Below are positions 51,984 to 61,448 of a stretch of DNA of 64,000 nt, one piece after another. Source of the DNA: Algoriphagus ratkowskyi (lineage in GTDB: Bacteria; Bacteroidota; Bacteroidia; Cytophagales; Cyclobacteriaceae). The stretch is from contig NZ_MSSV01000002.1 of the NCBI RefSeq assembly GCF_002150505.1, positions 1 to 64,000 of the forward strand. The letters run 5' to 3'. The translations under genes were made by a program, and so were the position numbers. How positions within the stretch are numbered: position 1 is the first letter of the stretch; every line of letters starts with the position of its first letter. The notes under the pieces are model-generated. The model had not been told where the DNA came from. It saw only the letters and a program-made list of their open reading frames with translations, and made no database searches.

Positions 51984-53833
51984 TTTAACTTTTTAAACGA
52001 ATTTAAGGCTACAAAACAAAATGCCAGCGAAGGATCTAGTCCTTCCTCACTGTGGAATTTTTTATTTATATAGTCTATATCAACAATTTCATATTCTTTA
52101 AGAGAGTCTAGCTGCTTTAAGAAAAACTCACGAGTGGCTTCATCTTCAATTAACATTTTCCGAAGAGGAGAATTAAATCCTGTTTTTTCTCTGTAAGCAA
52201 GCTCCTTACCAAAATATTTTTCAACCAATATCCTTAAAGGAAGTTTACCCCATTGATCATCCCTTTTAAATTTTTGCGGAACAGAAAAACTAAATTCCAC
52301 AAAACGATGATCTAAGAAAGGTACTCTAGCTTCTAAGCCTTGATTCATTGTCATCCTATCCACTTTAGTCAACATTTCATCAACCAAACTAGTTTTTAAA
52401 TCCAAATATAACATTCGGTTTAAAAGTTCTGTCCCAGAATATTCGTTCCATATTTCCCTTACTCTGTTCTTGTAGCGGGATGTATCCACTTGGGATCTTA
52501 TTGAAGGAAGTAGAAATTCAAGGCATTCTTTTTCAGCCTGTATTTGATAGCGTTCTTGATATAATTCGGGTTCTGAAATTTTTAGATATTTAGAAGCCTC
52601 TTTTAAAGACTTTCGACCTAAAGTTTTTCCTAAGCCAGCGAGAAGAAATATTCTGGCTTTTTTTGGTATTCCTTTCAAAACCGGTGGATCATAAAAAGGT
52701 AAATGTCTATTATATCCACCCATTAATTCATCTGCTCCATCACCGCTCAGGACTACTTTAACTTGAGTTTTAGCCAAAGAACTTATTCGCGAAAGAGACA
52801 AGGAACTACTTATGCCAAAAGGTTGATCAATATTTGAAAAGTGCAGATCAAAGGAATTAAAAAAATCTGTGTCAATGTTGAAAGATTGATGAGATGCCCC
52901 AATTTTCAAAGCTGTATTTGCAGCTATAATAGACTCATCTTCGGGTTCGCCTGGAAACGCAGCCGAAAATGAATGGATTCCTTTTTGAATATCTCCAGAA
53001 TAATGAGTTATTAATGTTGAGTCAATCCCCGCAGATAAGAAAGTTCCGACTGGAACGTCCGCAATCAAGTGGTCTGCTACAATTTCCTTCAATAATGCCT
53101 CTGCTGATTCAGACACCTCAATAGATGAAGAAAATTTTAAATTAGGTTGAATTGATAATTCCCAATATTTATGGACAGAAAAATCGCCCTGATTAAATAT
53201 CCCATAGTGGCCTGGGGCCAATGCTTTTATTTGTGAGTACCAAGTGTTGGGCTCAGGAACGCTACCCAATAAGAAATACTCATAAATGGATGTAGGGTCT
53301 GTAGATACCTGAAAAAAATCTGCTTTGACAAGTGGCGCTACCTCTGAGGCGAAACCAAATTGGCCCTCGGCCTGGCTATAATAGAGCGGCTTGATTCCAA
53401 TTCTGTCTCGGGCAATAAACAATTGTTTCTTTCTATCATCCCAAAGGGAGAAAGAAAACATTCCGATCAACTTATTTAGAACCAAAGCCAAATCCCCATT
53501 CATCTCTTCATATAAATGAAGAATTACTTCACTATCAGAGGATGAACAAAATATATGTCCTTTATTTATTAAGTCAGTCCTTATTTGTTGATAGTTATAG
53601 ATTTCTCCATTACAAATTAGGGCAATGGTTTTATCCTCATTAAATAAAGGTTGGCTTCCTGATTCACTTAAATCAATAATTGATAATCTAGTATGAACTA
53701 AAGCTACATATTCATTTTCAAAGACACCAGACCCATCAGGCCCTCTGTGTTTTAATGAATTAACTAAATTATCAATTATGGATTTTGTATTTAACGTCTG
53801 AGAGGTTTTTACGAATCCAGCTATTCCACACAT
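51980..53833 (-). CDS. asnB: asparagine synthetase-like amidotransferase (copy 3)
   Basis: 617 residues. The glutaminase domain is intact (MCGIAGFV, LKHRGPDGSG, ICNGEIYNY). The PP-loop is varied, FLSAGIDSTL instead of SGGLDSS, with the Asp-Ser pair retained. LSGDGADELMGGYNRH and ARVPFLDHRFVEFS are typical of AsnB. A variant loop of this kind occurs in other AsnB paralogues of glycan loci, so activity may be kept. Possible uronamide-forming enzyme. Neighbours are a GT2 gene (16 nt upstream) and a GT4 gene (ATGA overlap). Confidence 0.9.
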   Translation of the reverse strand: MCGIAGFVKTSQTLNTKSIIDNLVNSLKHRGPDGSGVFENEYVALVHTRLSIIDLSESGSQPLFNEDKTIALICNGEIYNYQQIRTDLINKGHIFCSSSDSEVILHLYEEMNGDLALVLNKLIGMFSFSLWDDRKKQLFIARDRIGIKPLYYSQAEGQFGFASEVAPLVKADFFQVSTDPTSIYEYFLLGSVPEPNTWYSQIKALAPGHYGIFNQGDFSVHKYWELSIQPNLKFSSSIEVSESAEALLKEIVADHLIADVPVGTFLSAGIDSTLITHYSGDIQKGIHSFSAAFPGEPEDESIIAANTALKIGASHQSFNIDTDFFNSFDLHFSNIDQPFGISSSLSLSRISSLAKTQVKVVLSGDGADELMGGYNRHLPFYDPPVLKGIPKKARIFLLAGLGKTLGRKSLKEASKYLKISEPELYQERYQIQAEKECLEFLLPSIRSQVDTSRYKNRVREIWNEYSGTELLNRMLYLDLKTSLVDEMLTKVDRMTMNQGLEARVPFLDHRFVEFSFSVPQKFKRDDQWGKLPLRILVEKYFGKELAYREKTGFNSPLRKMLIEDEATREFFLKQLDSLKEYEIVDIDYINKKFHSEEGLDPSLAFCFVALNSFKKLN

Positions 53834-53849
53834 TTAAGTAATATTTTTG

Positions 53850-54737
53850 TTACGGTCGCGTACCATATTCTTTTTTATAAGAATCTGTAGCTTTCTTTAA
53901 TAGGTAAAAAATTACGTATTTAAAAAATTTAAATTTTAAAGAGTTCTTAGATAAAATATAACGAAGAACTATAATCCAGTTTTGATAGGAATTTTCACCA
54001 TAAACATACTTCATAGTATGAAGATGATTTTTTTCCACATTAGCTCCTGATGTCGTGTTATAAAATGAAGTTGACAGAACCCGATATAAACAAAGTACAT
54101 CTACTATTCCTGTACATGAATAGTTATCCAAGAGTCGGAGATTCATTTGAAAATCTTCAAAAGGGATTGATTCATCATAACCGCCAATTGAATTAACACA
54201 ATCAGTCCTATACAGAACAGAAGGAGCACTAATGAAATAATTATTTATTAGTGCATTCTTAATTCTACCTGAAGGCAAATCTGAATTGTTGATCCACCCA
54301 TTATGTGAGAAATGGCTGGGTCTACTTAATATTTTACTATTTTCATCTATATAACTAAAATTTCCATAAATAAAAGAAACCGATTCAGGCAAATTTTCAA
54401 AAACGTGAACTTGCTTGGAAATCTTATCCGCTAACAAAATATCATCACATGAAATAAATTGATAATACTTTCCATGACTCAAAGTTAAAGCTTTGTTTAA
54501 AGCACCACATACTCCAAGGTTTGTTGCTTCTGGAAAAAAAACTACATTCTCCATTCCAGAAGTAGCTACCCATTTTTTTATTTTTTCTTGTGATCCATCT
54601 TTTGAAGCATTATCTATAATAATCAGTTGAATATTAGAATGTGTTTGAGTTCTTATACTTTCTAACGTTTCAAGGACATAATCTTTCTGATTATAACACA
54701 ACGCTACAATGGTAACTAATATGGAATTGTTTTCCAT
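53850..54737 (-). CDS. GT2-family glycosyltransferase
   Basis: 295 residues. GT-A fold: LVTIVALCYNQKDYVLETLE, LIIIDNASKDGSQE, FISCDDILL (DXD-like) and PFEDFQMNLRLLD. The C-terminus is basic and aromatic, suggesting peripheral membrane contact. It follows the ABC exporter genes by 35 nt in the operon. Donor and acceptor unknown. Confidence 0.88.
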   Translation of the reverse strand: MENNSILVTIVALCYNQKDYVLETLESIRTQTHSNIQLIIIDNASKDGSQEKIKKWVATSGMENVVFFPEATNLGVCGALNKALTLSHGKYYQFISCDDILLADKISKQVHVFENLPESVSFIYGNFSYIDENSKILSRPSHFSHNGWINNSDLPSGRIKNALINNYFISAPSVLYRTDCVNSIGGYDESIPFEDFQMNLRLLDNYSCTGIVDVLCLYRVLSTSFYNTTSGANVEKNHLHTMKYVYGENSYQNWIIVLRYILSKNSLKFKFFKYVIFYLLKKATDSYKKEYGTRP

Positions 54738-54772
54738 TTTTAAATTAAATATTAGGAAAAAAAATATTTGAA

Positions 54773-56044
54773 CTATTTTTGGAAGTCGATTTCATATGAA
54801 ATATTTGGCCGAAGTACTCCAGGCAGCGTTTCCGTATTAGATCCCATCGATTCATTAGCGATATCAAATCCAACAACTTCAGACTCTTTAAACAAAACAT
54901 ATCTTTGATTTTCCCCGAAAATTATATTGAACTTATATTGCCCAGCATTTAAAATATAGGGAGACAGATGGCCTTTAACTTTGTAAAGTCCTCTTTTACT
55001 ATCTCTGTCTTTTGAGATCAAAGCTGCATGATGGAATATTTTCACTTCTTCAGAATTCACCAATTCAAAGGTGACATCTAAATTTATTCCAACCTTTTCA
55101 TTATAAAAAGTACATTCAAAAGCAACTCCTGAAGAAACTGAAATATAATCGCCAGTTAATGCTTCTACTTTAAATTCAAGGATTTTAATATTAGCATTAC
55201 CTAGTATATCTTCTGAATCAAGAGAAAAATTAACAAACTGATTAAGGTTAGAATTTTGTTGGTAGAAATTTACTGCATCATGTGTAGTACCTTCAAATGC
55301 ATACTGTCCGTTATGAAGCACGATGCCTTGAGTACATAGACTTTTCACAGATGCCATATTATGGCTAACAAAAAGAATAGTTCTACCTTCATTTCTACTC
55401 ACGTCTCCCATTTTTCCGAGACATTTTTTCTGAAATTCAGCATCGCCTACGGCCAATACTTCATCCATTATTAAGATTTCGGAATCTAAATGGGCAGCAA
55501 CAGCAAAAGCTAGTCTTACATACATACCACTGCTATATCTTTTTACCGGAGTATCGACATATTTAGCAATACCTGCAAAATCAACAATTTCGTCAAATTT
55601 CCTTTTAATTTCGGCCTTGGTCATTCCCAATATGGCACCATTTAAAAATATATTTTCTTTGCCAGTCAATTCAGGATGGAACCCTGTTCCAACTTCAAGT
55701 AAAGAAGCGACCCTTCCTTTGACATTGATACCACCCTTTGTTGGTAAGGTAACACGTGAAAGAATTTTCAAAAGAGTACTTTTTCCAGCACCATTCCTTC
55801 CAATTATCCCTAAAACATCACCTTGAGCGACTTCGAAATTAATATCTTTCAAAGCCCATGCATAATCGCTACCGTCATTAACAGATCTATCATTCTCTGA
55901 ACCAATTTGAGAAAATGGATCTTCTTTTCCTCTCATTTTGGCCCACCACCTATTGATATCATGACTTATAGTACCGGTACCAATTTCTCCAAGTCTGTAT
56001 AACTTGGAAACATTTTCAACTTTAATTACAGGACGCATATTCAA
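54773..56044 (-). CDS. wzt: polysaccharide ABC exporter ATPase
   Basis: 423 residues. Residues about 1-250 form an ABC ATPase with Walker A GIIGRNGAGKSTLLKIL (about 77-93), signature YSSGMYVRLAFA and Walker B ILIMDEVLAVGD. The C-terminal domain (about 265-423) is a beta-rich extension like the Wzt carbohydrate-binding domain, which in O9a-type systems recognises the finished, capped chain. With Wzm it would export a lipid-linked polysaccharide across the inner membrane. It follows directly on the permease gene, without any spacer. Confidence 0.93.
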   Translation of the reverse strand: MNMRPVIKVENVSKLYRLGEIGTGTISHDINRWWAKMRGKEDPFSQIGSENDRSVNDGSDYAWALKDINFEVAQGDVLGIIGRNGAGKSTLLKILSRVTLPTKGGINVKGRVASLLEVGTGFHPELTGKENIFLNGAILGMTKAEIKRKFDEIVDFAGIAKYVDTPVKRYSSGMYVRLAFAVAAHLDSEILIMDEVLAVGDAEFQKKCLGKMGDVSRNEGRTILFVSHNMASVKSLCTQGIVLHNGQYAFEGTTHDAVNFYQQNSNLNQFVNFSLDSEDILGNANIKILEFKVEALTGDYISVSSGVAFECTFYNEKVGINLDVTFELVNSEEVKIFHHAALISKDRDSKRGLYKVKGHLSPYILNAGQYKFNIIFGENQRYVLFKESEVVGFDIANESMGSNTETLPGVLRPNISYEIDFQK

Positions 56045-56905
56045 TTAGACTGTATCGACGAAAGATTTTTCAATTCTATTAAAGGTTATAGCTCCTACGA
56101 TTAATAGAATCAATGTAAATACACAACTATAAGAGAGCCAAAACCAATCTAAAACTCCTGATCCCAAATAAGCATATTTAAAACTTTCAACAATACTAGT
56201 TAGGGGATTAAGCCAAATATACATTTGGTATTTATCAGAAATAGAACTCATTGGATAAATTACTGGAGTTGCATACATAAGTAACTGGACTCCAAAAGCG
56301 ATTAAAAAAGTAAGATCACGATATTTTGTTGTTAGCGCACTGGATATTAATCCAAAACCAAGACCCAGACCACCCATTAACAATAATAATAATGGAGTTA
56401 ATAATATATATATGTTAGGATAGACATCTTTTCCTAAAAAATAGTAAACTAATAACGTAATTACAAATAGGCCAAACTGAATTCCAAACTTTAATAAATT
56501 GCTAATTACTTTACTTAATGGAAGGACTAATCTTGGAAAATATACCTTACCAAAAATCGGGGCATTCTCAGTAAAAGTTTTTGATGTCTGAATTAAGGTT
56601 TCGTTAAAATAATTCCATATCGTAATTCCTGATAAATAAAACAAAATTTGTGGAACGCCGTCAGTGCTAATACCTGCTAGATTACCAAAAATAAACATAA
56701 AGGTTATCGTGGTAAGTATCGGCTGAATGAAAAACCAAAGTGGCCCTAGAATAGTTTGCTTATAAACGGTAACAATGTCACGCTTAACAAAAAGCATAAG
56801 AAGATCCCGATATTTCCAGACCTGGGAAAACCCAACATTTAAAGGATCATTATTAGCTTCAATTCGAAAATCCCAATCAAGGTTTTCTTTTTTTTCTTCA
56901 ATCAT
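56045..56905 (-). CDS. wzm: polysaccharide ABC exporter permease
   Basis: 286 residues, about six membrane helices, of the ABC-2 type. It starts with a cytosolic segment and the amphipathic part DLLMLFVKRDIVTVYKQTIL, then GPLWFFIQPILTTITFMFIF and LNPLTSIVESFKYAYLG near the C-terminus, all typical of Wzm/KpsM/TagG. It is adjacent to the cognate ATPase. A 61-nt gap separates it from the formyltransferase gene. Together the pair would export an undecaprenyl-linked glycan. Confidence 0.93.
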   Translation of the reverse strand: MIEEKKENLDWDFRIEANNDPLNVGFSQVWKYRDLLMLFVKRDIVTVYKQTILGPLWFFIQPILTTITFMFIFGNLAGISTDGVPQILFYLSGITIWNYFNETLIQTSKTFTENAPIFGKVYFPRLVLPLSKVISNLLKFGIQFGLFVITLLVYYFLGKDVYPNIYILLTPLLLLLMGGLGLGFGLISSALTTKYRDLTFLIAFGVQLLMYATPVIYPMSSISDKYQMYIWLNPLTSIVESFKYAYLGSGVLDWFWLSYSCVFTLILLIVGAITFNRIEKSFVDTV

Positions 56906-56966
56906 AACATGTTAATAGTAAATGTCAATAGTTAAAAAATATCTAATAGGTATAGAACATTTTTAT

Positions 56967-58160
56967 TTAAATGTTCTTTAAAAAATTCAAAACAGAAATA
57001 TTCCCATGGTCTTCGGCATATTCGAGTAAAGACTTTCCTGAATAATCGCAGTGATCTATTTTAGATCCATGTTTTATCAAATATTCCATAGATCGAAAAT
57101 CATTACTTGTCACAGCTTGAGTCATAGCATACATCAATACGCTAGTACCATTGTTATTAACACTGTTAAGATTAGCTTTTACATCGACTAAAAATTTAAC
57201 TACATCGATAGAATTGTGATAGGTTGCCACAATTAGAGCATCCCATCCTTGAGAATTCTTTTCTGAAAAAGAAAAGCCTTCTTCATGTCTTTCCTGTATA
57301 AAGGCCAAATTGTTGTCTTTCGCGGCATCTAGAATCTCATTCAGTCGATCTGCATATACATAGACATCATAATCAATAGTAGAATAAGTCCTCTTACTAT
57401 TTGAAATTTGCGCAAATTGACCAGGCTTTACAATAGATCTATTTTCCGATATCACAGAATGACTGACTGTGAAGTCGTCGATTTTAACTAATTGAAAAGG
57501 GCGAAAAGAAAAAGCTCTAATTTGATTATGAACTTGATATGCAGATTGTCGAAAATCTATTTTAATATTGGAAAAGTCAAGAGACTTTCTTGAAAAGTAA
57601 GTAGATCCTACTGACTCTTGTGGTTTGAACGTGAAGTTATTTGAAAGAATATTTTTAATGCTACTCTTAAATAAATTCACAGCATTATTCATATATGCTG
57701 TGAATAAACCATAACCATTAAGATCTAATGGCAAAGGGAAGGAAGTTTGAGTTAAAATTTCACCAGTATCGATTCCATCGTCAATTTTATGTAAGGTGAC
57801 ACCTGAAACCTTATCACCGTTTAACAAAGGTAAACAAGATGTATATACACCTTTATATAGCGGTAATAATGAAAAATGTATATTAAATAAATTTGAAGAA
57901 TTAAATTTTTGTGTTTTAATAATTTGGTCAAATTCTAAAGATATGAAAACTAAGTCTTCAATATCATATAATTCTTCAAGCTGAACAATTTGAAGATTTA
58001 ATCTCTTTGCAGATTTCTTTAATGATGGCTGCCAGCCATCCATCTCCTGATCATTTTTATTAGTGCAAACTAGAATATCATGTTTAGAAATGCCTATTTC
58101 TAATAAATAGTCTATTGCTTCACATGCTATTTTATAATTGCCTCCAATAGCAATCTTCAT
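56967..58160 (-). CDS. sugar N-formyltransferase with C-terminal ankyrin repeats (QdtF-like)
   Basis: 397 residues. Residues 1-205 are a formyltransferase domain. The catalytic triad of the family is present: Asn93 and His95 in FNIHFSLLPLYKG and Asp131 in IDDGIDTGEI. A middle region (about 200-275) resembles the small second domain, and residues about 280-397 form three ankyrin repeats (GWDALIVATYHNSIDVVKFL, GTSVLMYAMTQ and GKSLLEYAEDHGNISVLNFL). This architecture is that of QdtF from Providencia alcalifaciens, which formylates dTDP-3-amino-3,6-dideoxyglucose using N10-formyl-tetrahydrofolate. It fits the ketoisomerase and aminotransferase genes at 20052-22061. Exact sugar is unproven. Confidence 0.87.
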   Translation of the reverse strand: MKIAIGGNYKIACEAIDYLLEIGISKHDILVCTNKNDQEMDGWQPSLKKSAKRLNLQIVQLEELYDIEDLVFISLEFDQIIKTQKFNSSNLFNIHFSLLPLYKGVYTSCLPLLNGDKVSGVTLHKIDDGIDTGEILTQTSFPLPLDLNGYGLFTAYMNNAVNLFKSSIKNILSNNFTFKPQESVGSTYFSRKSLDFSNIKIDFRQSAYQVHNQIRAFSFRPFQLVKIDDFTVSHSVISENRSIVKPGQFAQISNSKRTYSTIDYDVYVYADRLNEILDAAKDNNLAFIQERHEEGFSFSEKNSQGWDALIVATYHNSIDVVKFLVDVKANLNSVNNNGTSVLMYAMTQAVTSNDFRSMEYLIKHGSKIDHCDYSGKSLLEYAEDHGNISVLNFLKNI

Positions 58161-58187
58161 TTTTTATGAATTTTTTTGTGAAACAAT

Positions 58188-60545
58188 TTATTTACTTTTT
58201 TTATCGTCTTCATAGTAACCGTAACCATATCCATAAGTATAACCATACCCATAAGTTACATTTTTACCATCAACGCCGTTAAATACAGCATACAAATTAT
58301 TAATGCCATTCTTGGTTTTAAGACCATTTAGTGCACTCACAAAGCTTCTCTGAGAGAAGTTCTGTCTAAACACGAATATGGTCATATCAACATAAGCTAG
58401 AAGATCGAGTGTCTCACTTACTAATCCCACAGGAGGAGTGTCCAAAATGATTACATCATATTCCTGTTTTAATTCAGCCATCAAGGTTGCAAAAGTCTCA
58501 GTAAATAACAGCTCCGCAGGGTTAGGTGGAGTTGGACCTGAAACAAGAATATCAAGGTTATCATACTTTGTTTGTTTCACGACATTCCTCCAATCTTTCT
58601 CTTGTTGACTGAGAATAGTGGAGAGTCCTTTATCATTTGGCAAACCAAAATCTTCAAAGATTTTCGGCTTTCTCATATCACAACCTATCAATATCGTCTT
58701 TTTACCAGTCAAAGAGTAAACCGAAGCAAGATTCATTGCACAAAAAGTCTTCCCTTCACCAGATATGGTAGAGGTAACCATTAGAGTAAGTTGATTCTCA
58801 GTAGGCAATATAAATTTAATATTTGCTCTCAAAGACCTAAACCCTTCTGCAATACCCGACTTACCCTGTTCAAAAACCGCTAGGCTATTTTTCTTTTTAT
58901 TGAATAAAATAGTGGATAAAACAGGTATTTTAAGTCTATTCTCAAGAAACTTCACATCCTCGATTTTAGTACGTACAATTTCCCTCAAAAAAACCAGCAT
59001 TATTGGGAAGAATAATCCAGCCAATATTGATATGAAATAATTTCTTGTATCCCTTGGACTTACTTTGCCTAAAGCAGTGGCAGGCTCAATAACTTTATTA
59101 TTTGCTGTATTAGATGCCTTGGTAATTGCTGACTCAGCTCTTCTTTGACTTAAAAACGTATAAATATTTTCATTCAAGTCAAACTGCCTTTTAATTCTGA
59201 TTAAATTTTGCTCAGTTTGAGGTAAGCTTCTAAATGAAACTTCGATTTGGTCTATTCTACTCTTCAGATCTTTTATTAAAAATGCTGAATTAGAATCACC
59301 ATTTGCTAGCGCTTGTTGAATAGATAAATTAAGATCATTAATTTTCCTAATTACTTCCTTAACTATAGGAGAATCCTCCGTGTTGGTTGCCAGAATTCTT
59401 GACTTATCTACTTGTAAGGACAATAGGTTAGTGATAAGTGTATTTAATATTGGATCCTCTATACCAATTCCTGATGGAACAATTATATCTCTGTAATTTT
59501 CCCTTACTAAATAATCCTTTAACTTCTGATAATATGATTTTTTAAATTCCTCTTGTTTTAATTGAGTTTCATATTGCACCAATTGCTCGTAGACGATAGA
59601 ACTTTCATTCTCTAAATCATAAATTTTATTTGATGATCTGAAAGTTTCTAGTTGACCTTCAAAAAACCGTAATGAATCCGCAACACCTGCTACTTGAGAA
59701 TCTATAAAGGCGATGGTACTTTCTGCAATCTCATTTTTTTCTTCAAGTTCAAGCCTCATATATGTTTCCATAAGCTTGTTTAAATAAACTTCCCCTTTTA
59801 CAGGGTTAGAAGTAACCAATGAGAGACTTAAAATGGATGCATTTCTGTCCACCTTTTGAATTTGCATATTACTTGCATATTCCCAAACCAACGAACTTAA
59901 ATCACGAAGTTTAATCAGTATTTCTCCTGATTCTTCAATATTTGTTTTTGTAATTTTGAATGTGAAGTTATTCGTTTGAATTAACTCTCCGAAATTAAAT
60001 ACCTGTGGTTTAGGTAAGATTTCAAGTTGTATTACGTTTCCATCCGGAAGATATTTCCAATATACTTCCTCGATAAAACTTACGGTGTATTGTTCGGAAT
60101 TAACCCAACTAATTTTCAATAAGCCATTAATTATCTGAGGAGATTTCCAATCTATTTCCGCCAGAATAGGAATGTTCCTATAGACCTCATTATTTATATA
60201 TCGCCCTTCTTCAAAATATTCAACGTTGAAGTCCAACTGCTTTAAAGTTTCTTCAGCAATTGGTTTAGATTTAATAACAATAACCTCATTTTGTAATCCA
60301 AGATTGCCATTATCCATAATGCTAGGAGCATCAAATAATGCTAAGGCAGATTCTTTTTCCTTAACAAAAAACAAGCTAGAGACCTTATATAAAGGCACCG
60401 TGAATTTCGTGTAAAAATAACCGGCTAAAAAGAACACAACGACCGAAAGTAAAATATACGGCCAAATTCTAATAACTTTTGGGATTAAGGCTTTATAGTC
60501 GAATGATCTATTCTCTTGTAAAAGCAAATCTTCCTCTTCTCTCAT
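58188..60545 (-). CDS. wzc: polysaccharide co-polymerase / BY-kinase
   Basis: 785 residues. Wzz-like domain with two membrane helices (about 29-48 and 505-530) enclosing a periplasmic coiled-coil region. The cytosolic kinase has Walker A SGEGKTF (about 595-601), Walker A' ILIGCDMRKP and Walker B VIILDTPP. The C-terminus is a Tyr-Gly cluster (TYGYGYTYGYGYGYY, eight tyrosines) that should be the autophosphorylation site. BY-kinases control chain length and export together with the outer-membrane protein Wza. Wza precedes it by 7 nt, and the formyltransferase gene follows by 27 nt. Confidence 0.95.
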   Translation of the reverse strand: MREEEDLLLQENRSFDYKALIPKVIRIWPYILLSVVVFFLAGYFYTKFTVPLYKVSSLFFVKEKESALALFDAPSIMDNGNLGLQNEVIVIKSKPIAEETLKQLDFNVEYFEEGRYINNEVYRNIPILAEIDWKSPQIINGLLKISWVNSEQYTVSFIEEVYWKYLPDGNVIQLEILPKPQVFNFGELIQTNNFTFKITKTNIEESGEILIKLRDLSSLVWEYASNMQIQKVDRNASILSLSLVTSNPVKGEVYLNKLMETYMRLELEEKNEIAESTIAFIDSQVAGVADSLRFFEGQLETFRSSNKIYDLENESSIVYEQLVQYETQLKQEEFKKSYYQKLKDYLVRENYRDIIVPSGIGIEDPILNTLITNLLSLQVDKSRILATNTEDSPIVKEVIRKINDLNLSIQQALANGDSNSAFLIKDLKSRIDQIEVSFRSLPQTEQNLIRIKRQFDLNENIYTFLSQRRAESAITKASNTANNKVIEPATALGKVSPRDTRNYFISILAGLFFPIMLVFLREIVRTKIEDVKFLENRLKIPVLSTILFNKKKNSLAVFEQGKSGIAEGFRSLRANIKFILPTENQLTLMVTSTISGEGKTFCAMNLASVYSLTGKKTILIGCDMRKPKIFEDFGLPNDKGLSTILSQQEKDWRNVVKQTKYDNLDILVSGPTPPNPAELLFTETFATLMAELKQEYDVIILDTPPVGLVSETLDLLAYVDMTIFVFRQNFSQRSFVSALNGLKTKNGINNLYAVFNGVDGKNVTYGYGYTYGYGYGYYEDDKKSK

Positions 60546-60552
60546 TTTTGAA

Positions 60553-61383
60553 TTATTTACTAATTAGTGCGATAACCAATGCTACTGTGGATACCAATGA
60601 TGTTACGAATGTAAGTGTCTGAAGAAAATTCCCTTCTGAGCCTACTTCTCTAGCCTTCAATGGTTCTGCATAAAGAACATCATTTGGTCTTATGAAATAA
60701 AAATCTGAACTGAGTAAATTTTTATCAAGCAAATTAATTTTATTAATTTGTGATCCTTCAGGATATTGTCTAATTAAAACAATCTCTTCTCTTTTTGCAA
60801 TTAAATTTAAATCTCCAGCTGCCGCAATAGCTTCAAATATTGTGACGCTATTTTGGAGTATGGTTTGCTTTCCAGGTGAATTAAATTCGCCTAAAGCACT
60901 GAACCTAATCCCTCCTAATCTAACTCTCACGAAATATTCATCCTCATTAACGAATTGTCGAACTTTATTTTCAATAACCTCTTTAGCTTGCTTCAAAGTA
61001 TGCCCCTTTAAATTCAATTCGCCAATGAGCGGCAATTCTACTATTCCATTTCTGTCAAGAAAAAACCCATTCATAAAAAAAATATCTCCTCCATTCTGAA
61101 CCCCCATCATATTTCCATTGGAGTTACTAGTTCCAGTCATTTCAAATAACTGGTTAATTTCAGCACTGGTGGTCTTAATATTAATTTCGATTATATCGTT
61201 TGACTGAAGCATATACTCCTCAGCATTATAAGGAATAATCTCGCTTGTCGATACTACAGGATCTGTTACTCCTAAATCTTGCATGTAAGTCAACTTTTTG
61301 TTGGATATACAGGAGGATGCTATCAAGACAAATAATATGATCCAGAAATTATTGGGCAAATGTATATTTTTCATTCTATCCAT
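60553..61383 (-). CDS. wza: outer-membrane polysaccharide export lipoprotein
   Basis: 276 residues. Lipoprotein signal with lipobox IASSC; two possible starts (61383 or 61374), of which the first is used. The Poly_export domain (about 55-150: YMLQSNDIIEINI, GIVELPLIGELNLKGHTL) is followed by an SLBB-like domain (ALGEFNSPGKQTI) and a C-terminal hydrophobic helix (TFVTSLVSTVALVIALI), a layout common in Bacteroidota. It should form the outer-membrane channel for the glycan. Its neighbour is wzc. Confidence 0.93.
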   Translation of the reverse strand: MDRMKNIHLPNNFWIILFVLIASSCISNKKLTYMQDLGVTDPVVSTSEIIPYNAEEYMLQSNDIIEINIKTTSAEINQLFEMTGTSNSNGNMMGVQNGGDIFFMNGFFLDRNGIVELPLIGELNLKGHTLKQAKEVIENKVRQFVNEDEYFVRVRLGGIRFSALGEFNSPGKQTILQNSVTIFEAIAAAGDLNLIAKREEIVLIRQYPEGSQINKINLLDKNLLSSDFYFIRPNDVLYAEPLKAREVGSEGNFLQTLTFVTSLVSTVALVIALISK

Positions 61384-61448
61384 GGTACCGATTAAATTTA
61401 AATTCTTAAGTGTGGGTGATTTTTTTATATTTTAAGTTGATCTACAAA

